From Anthonomus grandis grandis (Eukaryota; Arthropoda; Insecta; Coleoptera; Curculionidae), in assembly GCF_022605725.1 (NCBI RefSeq), contig NC_065567.1:24903127-24967126 (forward strand): a stretch of 64,000 nt of DNA, in the 5' to 3' direction. Under the pieces are notes generated by a model, which was given only the letters and a program-made list of their open reading frames with translations, did not search any database and was not told the origin of the DNA. A program made the translations under genes and the position numbers. Of this stretch, positions 1 to 9,655 are shown piece after piece (positions within the stretch are counted from its first letter, which is position 1; each line of letters opens with the position of its first letter).

Positions 1-430
1 TGTTCGCAAAAAAAAGAGAAACTATTTCAACTCTTTCAGCAAGTGAATAAACTATTATCACACTCAATGTTGTAACTAACTAACTTTAAAGGGCTATTTG
101 TTTGACACACTATGATCCGACAGCAGTAATTGACAACCACTATTAAACTTCAAAATGTTGCTATAATAACAGTCTCAACAATAACCAAGAGTTCCCTTGC
201 AAAATTGGCATAGATACCTACGGGTATTAAAAAAAAACAACAGAAAGTACGGTTCACAATGTAGGAGGTCAAAATTTTTTTGTATTTATTTAACTGCTAA
301 ATTTACAAGCATTTTTTTTCATAAAAAATGTTGACATGTTTTTGTAACTTTTATTAGCCCCTGTATCGACTAGGCAAATAGTAACGATTTAAAAGTTTAG
401 GGTTATAATCCACATAAAAATACCTTCAAT
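1..430. other. AT-rich intergenic DNA, nothing recognised
   Basis: Low-complexity AT-rich DNA without an open frame, repeat or RNA gene that I can support. Confidence 0.5.
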
Positions 431-652
431 TACCATTAGGTGCTTTATAAATTTCCAATCTTGACCTAATTAAAATAAATCATCAAATTAAGTTTAATTA
501 AGCTAAATAAAGTTACTTCTTCAACTTTCTCCCAAGTAGTAACCCATAACTAAAAAATAAATACACTATCTAGCTGAATTTTGCCAGTTTATTTTTTTCA
601 GTGTACTGGTAATATCTTCATATTTATATCCTCATCTCATTCTCAGGTATCC
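431..652 (+). repeat. Dispersed repeat R, copy 1
   Basis: About 220 bp that reappear in the same orientation at 4593-4802. Shared landmarks are TTTCCAATCTTGAC, AATACACTATCTA, TTTTTTTCAGTGTACT and TATATCCTCATCT. The copies differ by scattered substitutions and small indels, so they are old paralogues. Each lies next to a G4-family half element, suggesting that it belongs to the same composite repeat. Confidence 0.75.
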
Positions 653-699
653 TAAATTATGATGATAAAATTATGTTTTTTCTCATGCAATAAAAACAC

Positions 700-830
700 T
701 AATGTATTTATTCACCTTATCCTTACCCCCCCACCCACCCCACACAACTTACCAGTAAAAAATTGTTTTCAAAAATCATTGTTTTTCCAAAATATCACGT
801 ACGAATAACAGCTGGTTTCGGCTTGACTTT
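700..830 (+). repeat. G4-family dispersed repeat, C-rich half
   Basis: A half unit of the dispersed family. It has a C-tract (726-741, at least four C3 runs, so the G-quadruplex motif is on the minus strand), then the conserved block CACACAACTTACCAGTAA, a TTTTCAAAAATCATTG segment, and an AACAGCTGGTTTCG landmark near 807-822. The G-rich partner arm is absent. Confidence 0.7.
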
Positions 831-1015
831 ATAAAGGGTCATTTATGATGTGACATTTGTACATTATTAAAAGGCCTTTAAAAGGTCCTAATAAAAGAAA
901 GCCATTTGCACATTTGCATAGATATTAAAATAAAGACAAAATGGCATAACCTATTTGTACTCGACTCCCATTAACCTAAAACTCATCTCTTTTCTCGATC
1001 TACGTTACAATTCTC

Positions 1016-1032
1016 TATCGTATCGTATCGTA
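1016..1032. repeat. Short TATCG microsatellite
   Basis: About three consecutive TATCG pentamers immediately outside the left end of the mariner-like element. The final TA serves as the element's target duplication. Confidence 0.6.
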
Positions 1033-1727
1033 TACAGGGTGTCCCGTAAATAGTGGTCCAAATGAAAACTCCCAATAGATTGGACTATTTCCAATCAGAA
1101 TAATCCAACATAGCTCTAACGAAAGTGTTACGGTTTTCGAGATATTTGATTTTTGCGAAATTTTAAGAAATACCTACCTGTAATCAGTTTTTATATGGTG
1201 TGTCACTAAATGAAAAAAAATCACAATTTCTTCGGTTGGATATTATTTGCCGATAGATGCGCTTTATGATGCGTATTGAAATTTTTCAGTTATGCAAATA
1301 TTTTCTACAGGAAAAATTTTTGAAATGGCAATATCGGATTTTTTTTTTCTTTTTAAAAAGTTTGAAGTCTTATGAGGCAATAAAATAATAATATTGGTGC
1401 CCATTAGCGTAAAAACTTATTTATCCCATGCCGTATTAAAAACAAAAACTTTTTGAATTTTTCGTTAACCTCAAAAAAAAATGGTTGTTTTAATGCCGAA
1501 AGAACTATTTTGTAAAAAAAAAATCGTTTTTTTTTTCGATGCAAATTAATTCGGTTTATTTGTGTTTTGCAATTTTACAAAAGGTGTTCAAAATGGCCAC
1601 CACCTGCTGCTATACACGCCCTACACCTTTTTATAAAGGATCGCTTAATCCGTTGAGCGTGGCCAGCTCTATTTATCTCTTGAGCAGCAGTTTAGATGCG
1701 CGCGCGCAGATTTTCAATGTTTTGTAT
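1033..1727 (+). repeat. Left arm of MLE1 long inverted repeat
   Basis: 695 bp, reverse-complementary to 2348-3277 minus the insertion. Similarity runs from the terminus through AATTTGCATCG and the antisense transposase C-terminus, stopping at TTTTGTAT (1720-1727). Beyond that the sequences are unrelated. The arms remain close, so palindrome formation is fairly recent or the arms have been homogenised. Confidence 0.9.
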
Positions 1728-1739
1728 ATCCAAAAGCAG

Positions 1740-2500
1740 AGTTCAAAAAATTTTAAAACGAATTTATGGGTTCCATCCGATCATGTGCAGCGCGTTCAGA
1801 CTCTCGAATCAAGAGACTCTATGAAGCAAGAGTAGATTTTTGTCGTACGATGTTGAGAAGGATGCGAGATGGAAATTGGTTTAAAAATATCTTGTGGGAC
1901 GACGAATCAACCTGCAGCAAAGATGGATTTTTGAATCTCCATAATTTACATAGCTGGTAATTGGAAAATCCACATATTAATAGAGAAGATAAATGGCAAT
2001 ACCAATTTAAAATCAATTTGTGGACAGGGATTATTAATGGTGAAATTATAGGACCGTTTGAGTTGCCGCAAAATCTCAATGCTGAATATTATCTCCATTT
2101 TTTGCAAAATATTCTCCCCATCCTCTTGGAAAATGTTCCTTTAGACATTCGCAGAAATATGTGGCTGCAACACGACGGATGTCCTGCGCACTACGGTGTG
2201 CAAGTTAGAAATTTTTTAAATGAATCCTACCCTTACCGATGGATCGGACGTCTAGGACCTATACTGTGGCCCCCACGGTCACCTGACCTAAATCCTCTTG
2301 ATTTTTTTTACTGGGGATGCCTCAAAGAAATTGTATACAGGAGACCCATACAAAACACTGAAAATCTGCGCGAGCGCATCCAAACTGCTGCTCAAGAGAT
2401 AAATAGAGCTGGCCACGCTCAACGGATTAAGCGATCCTTTATAAAAAGGTGTAGGGCGTGTATAGCAGCAGGTGGTGGCCATTTTGAACACCTTTTGTAA
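1740..2500 (+). pseudogene. MLE1 transposase remnant (DDE/DDD, DD41D type)
   Basis: Remnant of a mariner-type transposase, which would cut and rejoin the element ends with a DDE/DDD RNase-H-like domain. The surviving part starts near the linker (VQRVQ, about 1780) and runs through the first catalytic aspartate (ILWDDES), FKINLWTG, the second aspartate (LQHDG) and the third (SPDLNPLDFF), ending at TAA 2498-2500. By count, 41 residues separate the second and third aspartates. Damage: about 100 N-terminal residues including the helix-turn-helix are missing, there is a frameshift near 1790-1810, and an in-frame TAA at 1958-1960 where MLE2 has alanine after the tryptophan. Identity rests on motif order and alignment to the MLE2 transposase. 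Confidence 0.88.
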
Positions 2501-2654
2501 AATTGCAAAACACAAATAAACCGAATTAATTTGCATCGAAAAAAAAACTTCTTCGGCATTAAAACAACCATTTTTTTTTTGAGGTTAACGAAAAATTCAA
2601 AAAGTTTTTGTTTTTAATACGGCATGGGATAAATAAGTTTTTACGCTAATGGGC

Positions 2655-2922
2655 ACCAATATTATTCAAAATAATCATCCATCATTCCCAAAGAGACTTA
2701 AGTATATGAGTAAAGGGGATATTTAGTCAATAACGATACACGATGGTATAAACTTATTTTATTTTTATGTTAGTGTGAGTCAGTGTGTAGTTTTTTGTAT
2801 TTATATATTATTATAGGTCTGATGATGCCCTAATGCGGCGAAACGCGTAACCTTTAAATAGACGCTTGATTATGAGACTTGGACTTTGAGTTTACTTTCT
2901 CCTCCCCTTTACCAATATTATT
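2655..2922 (+). mobile_element. 244-bp hammerhead-bearing insertion with 12-bp TSD
   Basis: ACCAATATTATT occurs at 2655-2666 and again at 2911-2922, bracketing 244 bp that are missing from the equivalent place in the left arm of MLE1. That arm therefore serves as an empty site. The insert has no terminal inverted repeats and carries a hammerhead-ribozyme core at 2819-2850. Variable target duplications and hammerheads in the terminal repeats are known for Penelope-like elements, so the simplest reading is a short PLE-derived terminal copy or a retrozyme-like RNA. It encodes no protein. Confidence 0.85.
2811..2860 (+). ncRNA. Hammerhead ribozyme motif (PLE type)
   Basis: Self-cleaving RNA motif. 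The core CTGATGA (2819-2825) is followed by stem II, GCC paired with GGC around a short loop, then GAAAC (2840-2844) and a minimal stem III ending GTA before the predicted cleavage point. Stem I can form between ATTATAGGT upstream and ACCTTTAAAT downstream, with one or two mismatches. All core positions match the hammerhead consensus. The very short stem III is typical of hammerheads described in Penelope-like elements, which are thought to act as dimers. No assay is implied. Confidence 0.8.
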
Positions 2923-3473
2923 ATTTTATTGCGTCATAAGACTTCAAATTTTTTGAAAAGAAAAAAAAAATCCAATATTGCCATTTCAAAAATTTTTCCT
3001 GTAAAAAATATTTGCATAATTGAAAAATTTCAATACGCATCATAAAGCGCATCTATCGGCAAATAATATCCAACCGAAGAAATTGTGATTTTTTGTCATT
3101 TAGTGACACACCATATAAAAACTGATTACAGGTAGGTATTTCTTAAAATTTCGCAAAAATCAAAATATCTCGAAAACCGTAACACTTTCGTTAGAGCTAT
3201 GTTGGATTATTCTGATTGGAAATAGTCCAATCTATTAGGAGTTTTCATTTGGACCACTATTTACGGGACACCCTGTATACTTAAATGTGATAACAATTTT
3301 CTATACTTCAATTTTCATAGCCATACACCTTGCTTTTGAGAAATAAAATAGGGTTTTTCACGCTTTACTTAAGGTTATAGATTACTATAGATGTTTTTTT
3401 TCACGTATAATTTTTTTAAAAAGCATTTCTTTTTTAGGCAATTATTTTTTGCAAAAAAACTGTTTTTCATTAA

Positions 3474-3501
3474 CCCTACCCTTACCCCCCCCACCCACCC
3501 C
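3474..3501 (-). other. G-quadruplex motif (minus strand)
   Basis: Six C-runs of three or more separated by 1-3 nt on the plus strand, meeting the standard four-run G3 loop 1-7 rule on the minus strand. Confidence 0.8.
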
Positions 3502-3742
3502 ACACAACTTACCAGTAAAAAAATGTTTTCAAAAATCATTTTTTTCCAAAATAATACGTATTAATAACAGCTGGTTTCGTCGTCAATATCCGATGTAATA
3601 ACATAGTTTTTTTATTTAAATTTGATATAATTATATATATGTATAATTATAAAAAATTAATACAAAGACAGTATTATTCGATTGGAAATTATGGACGAAA
3701 AACGGTGATATTTCAAAAGAATTTCTTACTGGGCAAATGTTT

Positions 3743-3764
3743 GGGGTGGGTGGGGGGGTAAGGG
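3743..3764 (+). other. G-quadruplex motif (plus strand)
   Basis: G4-T-G3-T-G7-TAA-G3 with loops of one to three bases. This is the partner of the minus-strand motif about 240 bp upstream in the same unit. Confidence 0.8.
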
Positions 3765-4592
3765 TTGTGTTGATGAAAAACAATGTTTTGCAGTAAAGTA
3801 TATATTCAACATTTAATTTAATGACACTGTTTATTTAAATTTGATAGAATTTTATATATAAATATTTAGTAGAAAAACGGCGTTATTAGATTGTATCATA
3901 TTGTCGAATATTTATGATTTTTCAGAAGAATTTCATTAAATATTTGAGGTGTAGCAATCCAGTTTAAAAACTAAATATGTAAATCCTGTGTCAATTTTTT
4001 TAAATGTCGAAATATTCTTCCTTTTTTAAACAGAATCATATATGATATACGTATATTCTACAGTTTAATAAATATACCTTGACATAATGCAATTGATAAT
4101 AAATGTACCAATAGTTTTAATTTAAAAACTTCATTTTTGAACCTAGATAACGAAAAGTTCTATGTAACAAACCAAAAATTTAATTTTTGTCAAAATTTCG
4201 TAACTTATGTTACAAAAACTGAATTTTCACTTATATGTGATAACAATTTTTCATACTACACTTTTCATAGCGACACACCTTGGTTATAGATTTTTTTTTC
4301 ACGTATAATTTTTTTAAAAAGCATGTCTTTTTTAGGCAATTATTTTCTGCAAAAAAACCATTTTTCATTAACCCTACCCTTACCCCCCCACCCACCCCAC
4401 ACAACTTACCAGTAAAACATTTTTTTAAAAAATCATTGTCTTCAAAAATAATACGCATGAATAACAGCTGGTTTCGTCGTTAATATCTAATCTAATAATA
4501 TAGACTGTTTATTTAAATTTGATATAATAATAAATATATATGTATATTGATAAATATTTAATACAAAAACAGTGCTAACCTTATATGTAAAT

Positions 4593-4802
4593 AAAATAAT
4601 TTGTACTAGATGCTTTGTAAGTTTCCAATCTTGACATAATTAAAACAAATCATAAAATTAAGTTTATTCAAACATCTTTAACTTTCTCTCTAAACAAACT
4701 ATCTACACTAAATACACTATCTACTTGAATTTTGCCACTTCCTTTTTTTCAGTGTACTAATAATATTTTCACATTTATATCCTCATCTAATTGTCAGGTA
4801 TC
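4593..4802 (+). repeat. Dispersed repeat R, copy 2
   Basis: Direct, diverged copy of 431-652, sharing TTTCCAATCTTGAC, AATACACTATCTA, TTTTTTTCAGTGTACT and TATATCCTCATCT. Confidence 0.75.
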
Positions 4803-4805
4803 TCG

Positions 4806-6595
4806 GACCTACTACTAATAATGCTATCCTTATCATTCAATTGTACCAAATAAACAGAAATAAAGTAACGTCAAAGAGAAGGTTCCTCCTTTCGCCATCT
4901 CCCTATAAAGTATCCAATACATTAAGTTAACATTACGTATGTCTCTTAATTTAAGAGCATCATCAGGACTTAAACTACTACTAACAGCAAAAAGTTGAAT
5001 AAAATGTGGGTAACCTTAGTCAGGTTTATTTTCTTCGCCATAAAACCGTTTCCTTTCTTGCAGCTCCGACCTAATATAAGACCTCGTGGTTGCACTGGAG
5101 GAAGCTATTATTATTTAACGTCGCAGCGGTTTAGGAAAAATCTTTCGCATTTTACGCCATTTTTTCAAATAAAAATGTTTAGCTATTTATTCCATAAAGC
5201 TGGCAGAAATATTTAGTATTCATGGCAGGGGTGGAACGGCACCCGCTGATGCATTTCTGCTTTTAAATTCCGTGTCAACATCTTCTTGAATAATAGCACA
5301 ATTCAGTTTTTATTGTTGAGGATTTATTTGTTGTCTTTTTTTTAAATGTTTAAAGAAAGTTGTTGGTAAAACATTCACCGTAAAAGGTTTGTGCCTCATA
5401 AACCTGCGTTCTTTCACGTTTCAGCTTGCGTTTTTAATCTTCAAAAAACCTCTTTGAAACAGGACGGTTGGATGCATATTTTACGCCACATATTTCACAC
5501 TTAAACCTCGGAAAATAAAAGCTCTATTTATTAAAAAAACGGCTTACATGCATTACTTTAAAAATTTGCCCAATTTACAAAGAAAACCAATAAATTCCAT
5601 TTAAGTGCACGTTCTTATGTTAAAAATGTCGGCTTCGCAATTTTATTTTTCGTGACTCCAAAGAGTTTCCTTTCGATCACACGAACGGCTCAAATTAATG
5701 CTTATATTCAATATTTTATATGCATGTGGCAAAAAACTTCCCCTTTATAAATGGATAATAAAATCCCGTTAATTTCTTTTAGTCGAAACATTCACGTTGC
5801 GTGGCTTTATCATAATTCCATAAAAATTATACAATTAGGGAGAACGAGCACGGCATTGCGGATTTAAAAACACTGACACAGTCAGGATCGTGGTATTTAA
5901 TTTATTTTTGTTTTTGCTTATATATTTGGTTATATTTATCAAATAAATAAAATGTTTTATGATTGTGATTTTTCTTTATCTATATGTAAGTCCTATTTAA
6001 TCAATAAATATCATTTTACCAAGCATACGAATAGGCATATAGCTCAAGCAACACACGATAGTTAAATAAATGTTTATTTTTGGTTTACACCAGATGTACA
6101 TTTTTGGTTGAACTTTAAGTATAAATATCGGATAAAATGTCCGCGTGATATAAGTTGAGAAATTTAATATTATGTTCATGTTTTTAACAAGAAGGTTTAT
6201 TACATGTTAATAATATAAAATTATTATTCCATAAAAGGTAAACGTTAAAGTAGGGTAAATTGTGTACTATTTTAAGACGTTTATTAAATGCGTTTAATGG
6301 ATTAAGACTTTTTTTTTCATGACTTTACTACCAATATATTTTTTTTTAATTTGCAAAAAATTAATTTTTATTAATGGCGTCCATAACGTAAATATTGCTT
6401 AAAAAAAATTTACGCCACTGTATTTTTCTAAAATAAATTTTATTTTTTAAATCCTCGTTTGGTTTTGATTGAAGTTTTGAGAATTTGTTATCTTGAGTTT
6501 TTTTTATTTGTATAACTTATCTTATTTTTCACGTTAATGCATTTCTCATTTTTTCTAGATTCCTTTGTGTATGATATCAGAAAGTATATCGTATC
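4806..6595. other. Low-copy intergenic DNA, no gene supported
   Basis: AT-rich with a slightly more complex stretch at 5020-5290. The longest frame is 73 codons (4995-5216) and shows no recognisable domain. A degraded hammerhead-like string lies at 4949-4977 on the minus strand: TCATCAG is present but the GAAAC element is missing. Confidence 0.5.
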
Positions 6596-6599
6596 CTAC

Positions 6600-7475
6600 G
6601 CAGTGGCATATATGTGATATAGGGATAATTTTATCACATATTTGAAGTGTAGTGATCGAATTTAAAGACTAGCTATGTAAATCCCTTATCAAAATTTTTA
6701 AATGCCGAAATTTTCTCCCTTTTGTAAACTAAATCGTATATAATATACGTATATTCTACAGTTTAATAAATATACCGTAATCATATACGGTTGATAAATA
6801 TACCAATAGTTTTAATTTTAAAACTGTATTTTTGAACCGAGATAATGAAGAGTTGTCTAAAACAAAAAAAAGACATTTTTTCAAAATTTAATGATTTATG
6901 TTAAAAAAACCAAATTTCCACTTATTTGCGATAAAAAAATGGCAAAACTACTGCAATTTTCATAGCGACATACCTTAATTTCGAGAAATAAAATAGGGTT
7001 TTTTCACGTTTTACTCGAAACCTTAAGGTTATGTGAGAAAAGTATACATGCAAAAACTCTATAGTTTTTTTATCACCTATAATTTTCTTAAAAAGCATTT
7101 TTTTTAGGCAAATATTTTCTGCAAAAAAACTGTTTTTCATTAACTCTACCCTTACCCCCCCCACCCACCCCACACAACTTACCAGTAAGAAATTGTTTTC
7201 AAAAATCATTGTTTTCCAAAATAATACCCATGAATAACCGCTGGTTTTATTATTAATATCTAATCTAATAACACAGATTGTCTAATTAAATTTGATATAA
7301 TTATATATATTAATAAATATGTAATATAAAAACATTGCTATTAAATTGAATATAATAAACGAAAAACGGTGATTTTTCAAAAGAATTTATTATTGGGTAA
7401 AGGTTTGGGGTGGGTGGGGGGGGGGTAACGGTTGTATTGATAAAAAACTATGTGTTTGCATAAAATATATATTCA
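6600..7475 (+). repeat. G4-family unit
   Basis: Full unit in the order TTTGAAGTGTAG segment, ATACGTATATTCTACAG, leader, C-rich arm 7149-7171, landmark CGCTGGTTTTATT, spacer, G-rich arm 7407-7425. It is followed by repeat block X and repeated as a similar but shorter unit from 8743. Confidence 0.8.
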
Positions 7476-7551
7476 ATAATTAATTTTTTAGTTAGGAAGG
7501 GAGTAATATTTTACTACTCTCTATCTATTTGAAATAGACTATATGAAAGAC

Positions 7552-7868
7552 TATATAAATAATATTATTGGATTGGAACAAATGGACCTGTTTGATGGAC
7601 CTAATAAATTTCGTAAATGAAATTTATTTAGATAATATTCGGTTAGGTAACTAACATTCGTTTACGAGCGTAAGTTACACTGAAGAGAGTAATAAAATAT
7701 TACTCTCTACCTATTTGAAATAAAGTATAGAATTTGTATGTCTCATACATTTTCTTCATAAATAATTTAAACTATTTTTCGGTTAAAAATAAAGAAAAAT
7801 TGTGCCGGAAAAATTCAATTTTCAGATCATTTAAATAAAAAGGGTTACATAGAAACAAATATTATTTT
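7552..7868 (+). repeat. Block X, copy 1 (317-bp perfect duplicate)
   Basis: Identical base for base to 8332-8648, exactly 780 bp downstream. A perfect AGAGAGTAATA/TATTACTCTCT inverted repeat with a 3-nt loop lies at 7684-7708. A third copy, diverged by point changes and small indels, is at about 9265-9595. Confidence 0.95.
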
Positions 7869-8331
7869 AAGTGTCTAGAATTTCATTTGCCTATAAATAA
7901 TTTTTTTTAATCTTTTAGCTAATTCAAAAGCTTTAAATACGTCCGTTTTATTTAAATGTCTGTAATAGGGAAATAATAAGTCCCTGGAAGTAAAATTGTG
8001 AAAAACATTTGTTTTAAAATCCTTGATAAAATAATTAGGAATAAACTCTCAGCACTAGAAAATAAATATTACATTTTTATTGAAATTTAAATAAATAAAA
8101 AAATTATTCCAGGTTTTTGAGTTACTGGCAGGCACTTGATTTTTTAAAAAGTCCACTAAAGGGGTTTGATTATTATAAAAACTTACTCGAGGCACTTAAA
8201 TTGATTAGAAGCTTAGCTAATAATTAACTAATTAATTAGGCGCTTGTAAGTAAGCCAAAATACACGAATAAACTTTTAATTAAGTTAAGAGTCTGGAATA
8301 AGTGTCTTAACCTAAATGCCTACAATAGACT
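7869..8331 (+). repeat. 463-bp segment copied from the 11.4-11.85 kb array
   Basis: Nearly identical, with few substitutions and one indel cluster, to about 11376-11850, in the same orientation. It sits between the two perfect copies of block X. The junctions share about 6 bp with the donor and the target: TATTTT on the left and TATATA on the right. Confidence 0.9.
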
Positions 8332-8648
8332 TATATAAATAATATTATTGGATTGGAACAAATGGACCTGTTTGATGGACCTAATAAATTTCGTAAATGA
8401 AATTTATTTAGATAATATTCGGTTAGGTAACTAACATTCGTTTACGAGCGTAAGTTACACTGAAGAGAGTAATAAAATATTACTCTCTACCTATTTGAAA
8501 TAAAGTATAGAATTTGTATGTCTCATACATTTTCTTCATAAATAATTTAAACTATTTTTCGGTTAAAAATAAAGAAAAATTGTGCCGGAAAAATTCAATT
8601 TTCAGATCATTTAAATAAAAAGGGTTACATAGAAACAAATATTATTTT
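8332..8648 (+). repeat. Block X, copy 2
   Basis: Perfect copy of 7552-7868. Downstream of it the normal continuation of the composite repeat resumes (TTACAGAAAATCATTAGATT), matching what follows the third copy near 9590. Confidence 0.95.
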
Positions 8649-8742
8649 TACAGAAAATCATTAGATTCTATTAAAAATATTATATTTGTTTGAGGTAGCA
8701 ACAAAGCATTGTGATAATTAATATAATAATAATAATTGCGAA

Positions 8743-9205
8743 AACCTTATGGTTATGTGAGAAAAGTATACTTGCAAAGACTATAGTTTTTTATTACCTA
8801 TAATTTTCTTAAAAAGCATTTTTTTCTGACAAATATTTTCTGCAAAAAAAACTGTTTTTCATTAACCCTACCCTTACCCCCCCACCCACCCCACACAACT
8901 TACCAGTAAGAAATTGTTTTCAGAAATCATTGTTTTCCAAAATAATTCCCATGAATAACCGCTGGTTTTATTATTAATATCTAATCTAATAACACAGTTT
9001 GTCTAATTAAATTTGATATAATTATATATATTAATAAATATGTAATATAAAAACAGTGCTATTAAATTGAATATAATAAACGAAAAACGGTGATTTTTCA
9101 AAAGAATTTATTACTGAGTAAAGGTTTGGGGTGGGTGGGGGGGGGTAACGGTTGTATTGATAAAAAACTAGGTGTTTGCATAAAATATATATTCAATAAT
9201 TTACT
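8743..9205 (+). repeat. G4-family unit, second tandem copy
   Basis: Leader, C-rich arm 8866-8892, landmark, spacer and G-rich arm 9128-9145, followed by diverged block X to about 9650. Ignoring the 780-bp insertion plus duplication, the tandem period of G4 unit plus X is roughly 945 bp. Confidence 0.8.
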
Positions 9206-9211
9206 ATAATT

Positions 9212-9655
9212 TGAGTAATAATTTACTACTCTCTACCTATTTAAAATAGACTATATGAAAGACTATATAAATAATATTACTGAATTGGAACAAATGGACC
9301 TGTTTGATGGCCCTAATAACTTTCGTAAATGAAATTAATTTAAATAATATTCGCTTAGGTAACTAACACTCGTTTATGAGCGTAAGTTACACTCATTAAG
9401 AGAGTAATAAAATATTACTCTCTACCTATTTGAAATAAAGTATAGAATTTGTACGTCTCATACATTTTCTTCATAAATAATTTAAACTATTTTTTAGTTA
9501 AAAATAAAGAAAAACTGTGCCGAAAAAATGCAATTTTCAGATCATTTAAATAAAAAGGGTTACTTATAAACAAATATTATTTTTACACAACGTTAGATTC
9601 CATTAAAAATGTTATATTTGTTTGAGGTAGCACGAAAGCATTGTGATAATTATCA
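9212..9655 (+). repeat. Block X, copy 3 (diverged)
   Basis: Older paralogue of 7489-7868 with many substitutions. It retains CTATATAAATAATATTA, GTAACTAACA and AAGAAAAACTGTGCCG. Confidence 0.8.

Larger units (their letters stand above)
1033..3277 (+). mobile_element. Mariner-like element MLE1, palindromic derivative
   Basis: A Tc1/mariner-superfamily element bounded by TACAGGGTGTCCCGTAAA and its reverse complement, flanked by TA (1031-1032 and 3278-3279). The inverted repeat is far longer than the terminus. The left arm, 1033-1727, pairs with 2348-3277 once a 244-bp insertion in the right arm is discounted. The arms include the transposase C-terminal coding segment, which is therefore present sense at 2348-2500 and antisense at 1562-1727. 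The transposase N-terminus and its DNA-binding domain are missing, as if the left end had been overwritten by a copy of the right end. It cannot encode its own transposase. Confidence 0.92.
2348..3277 (-). repeat. Right arm of MLE1 long inverted repeat
   Basis: Partner of 1033-1727. It holds the transposase C-terminal codons, the 3' untranslated part and the terminal repeat, and is interrupted by a 244-bp insertion with its own 12-bp target duplication at 2655-2922. Confidence 0.9.
3285..4580 (+). repeat. G4-family tandem block (one full unit plus a half)
   Basis: The most complete copy of the dispersed family in the left third. Order: leader with TTAGGCAATTATTTT; C-rich arm at 3474-3501; AACAGCTGGTTTCG landmark; AT-rich spacer; G-rich arm at 3743-3764; segment with ATTTGAGGTGTAG and ATACGTATATTCTACAG; then the leader again and a second C-rich arm at 4372-4398. 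C arm to C arm is about 900 bp, so this is one tandem period. Position 3849-3869 is an uninterrupted version of the site occupied by MLE2 elsewhere. Short open frames here are spurious readings of the C/G tracts. Confidence 0.85.

Noticed and set aside
1539..1835. 98-codon plus-strand frame in the MLE1 left arm
   Set aside because: It is the antisense of the transposase C-terminus duplicated in the inverted arm; the same antisense reading appears at 2288-2536.
4231..4483. Opposing open frames through the C-rich tract (proline/glycine-rich peptides)
   Set aside because: Same pattern occurs at every G4-family copy (6922-7209, 29837-30025, 30140-30415, 33572-33757, 35736-36096). The peptides are translations of the C/G tracts and their frames are not conserved between copies.
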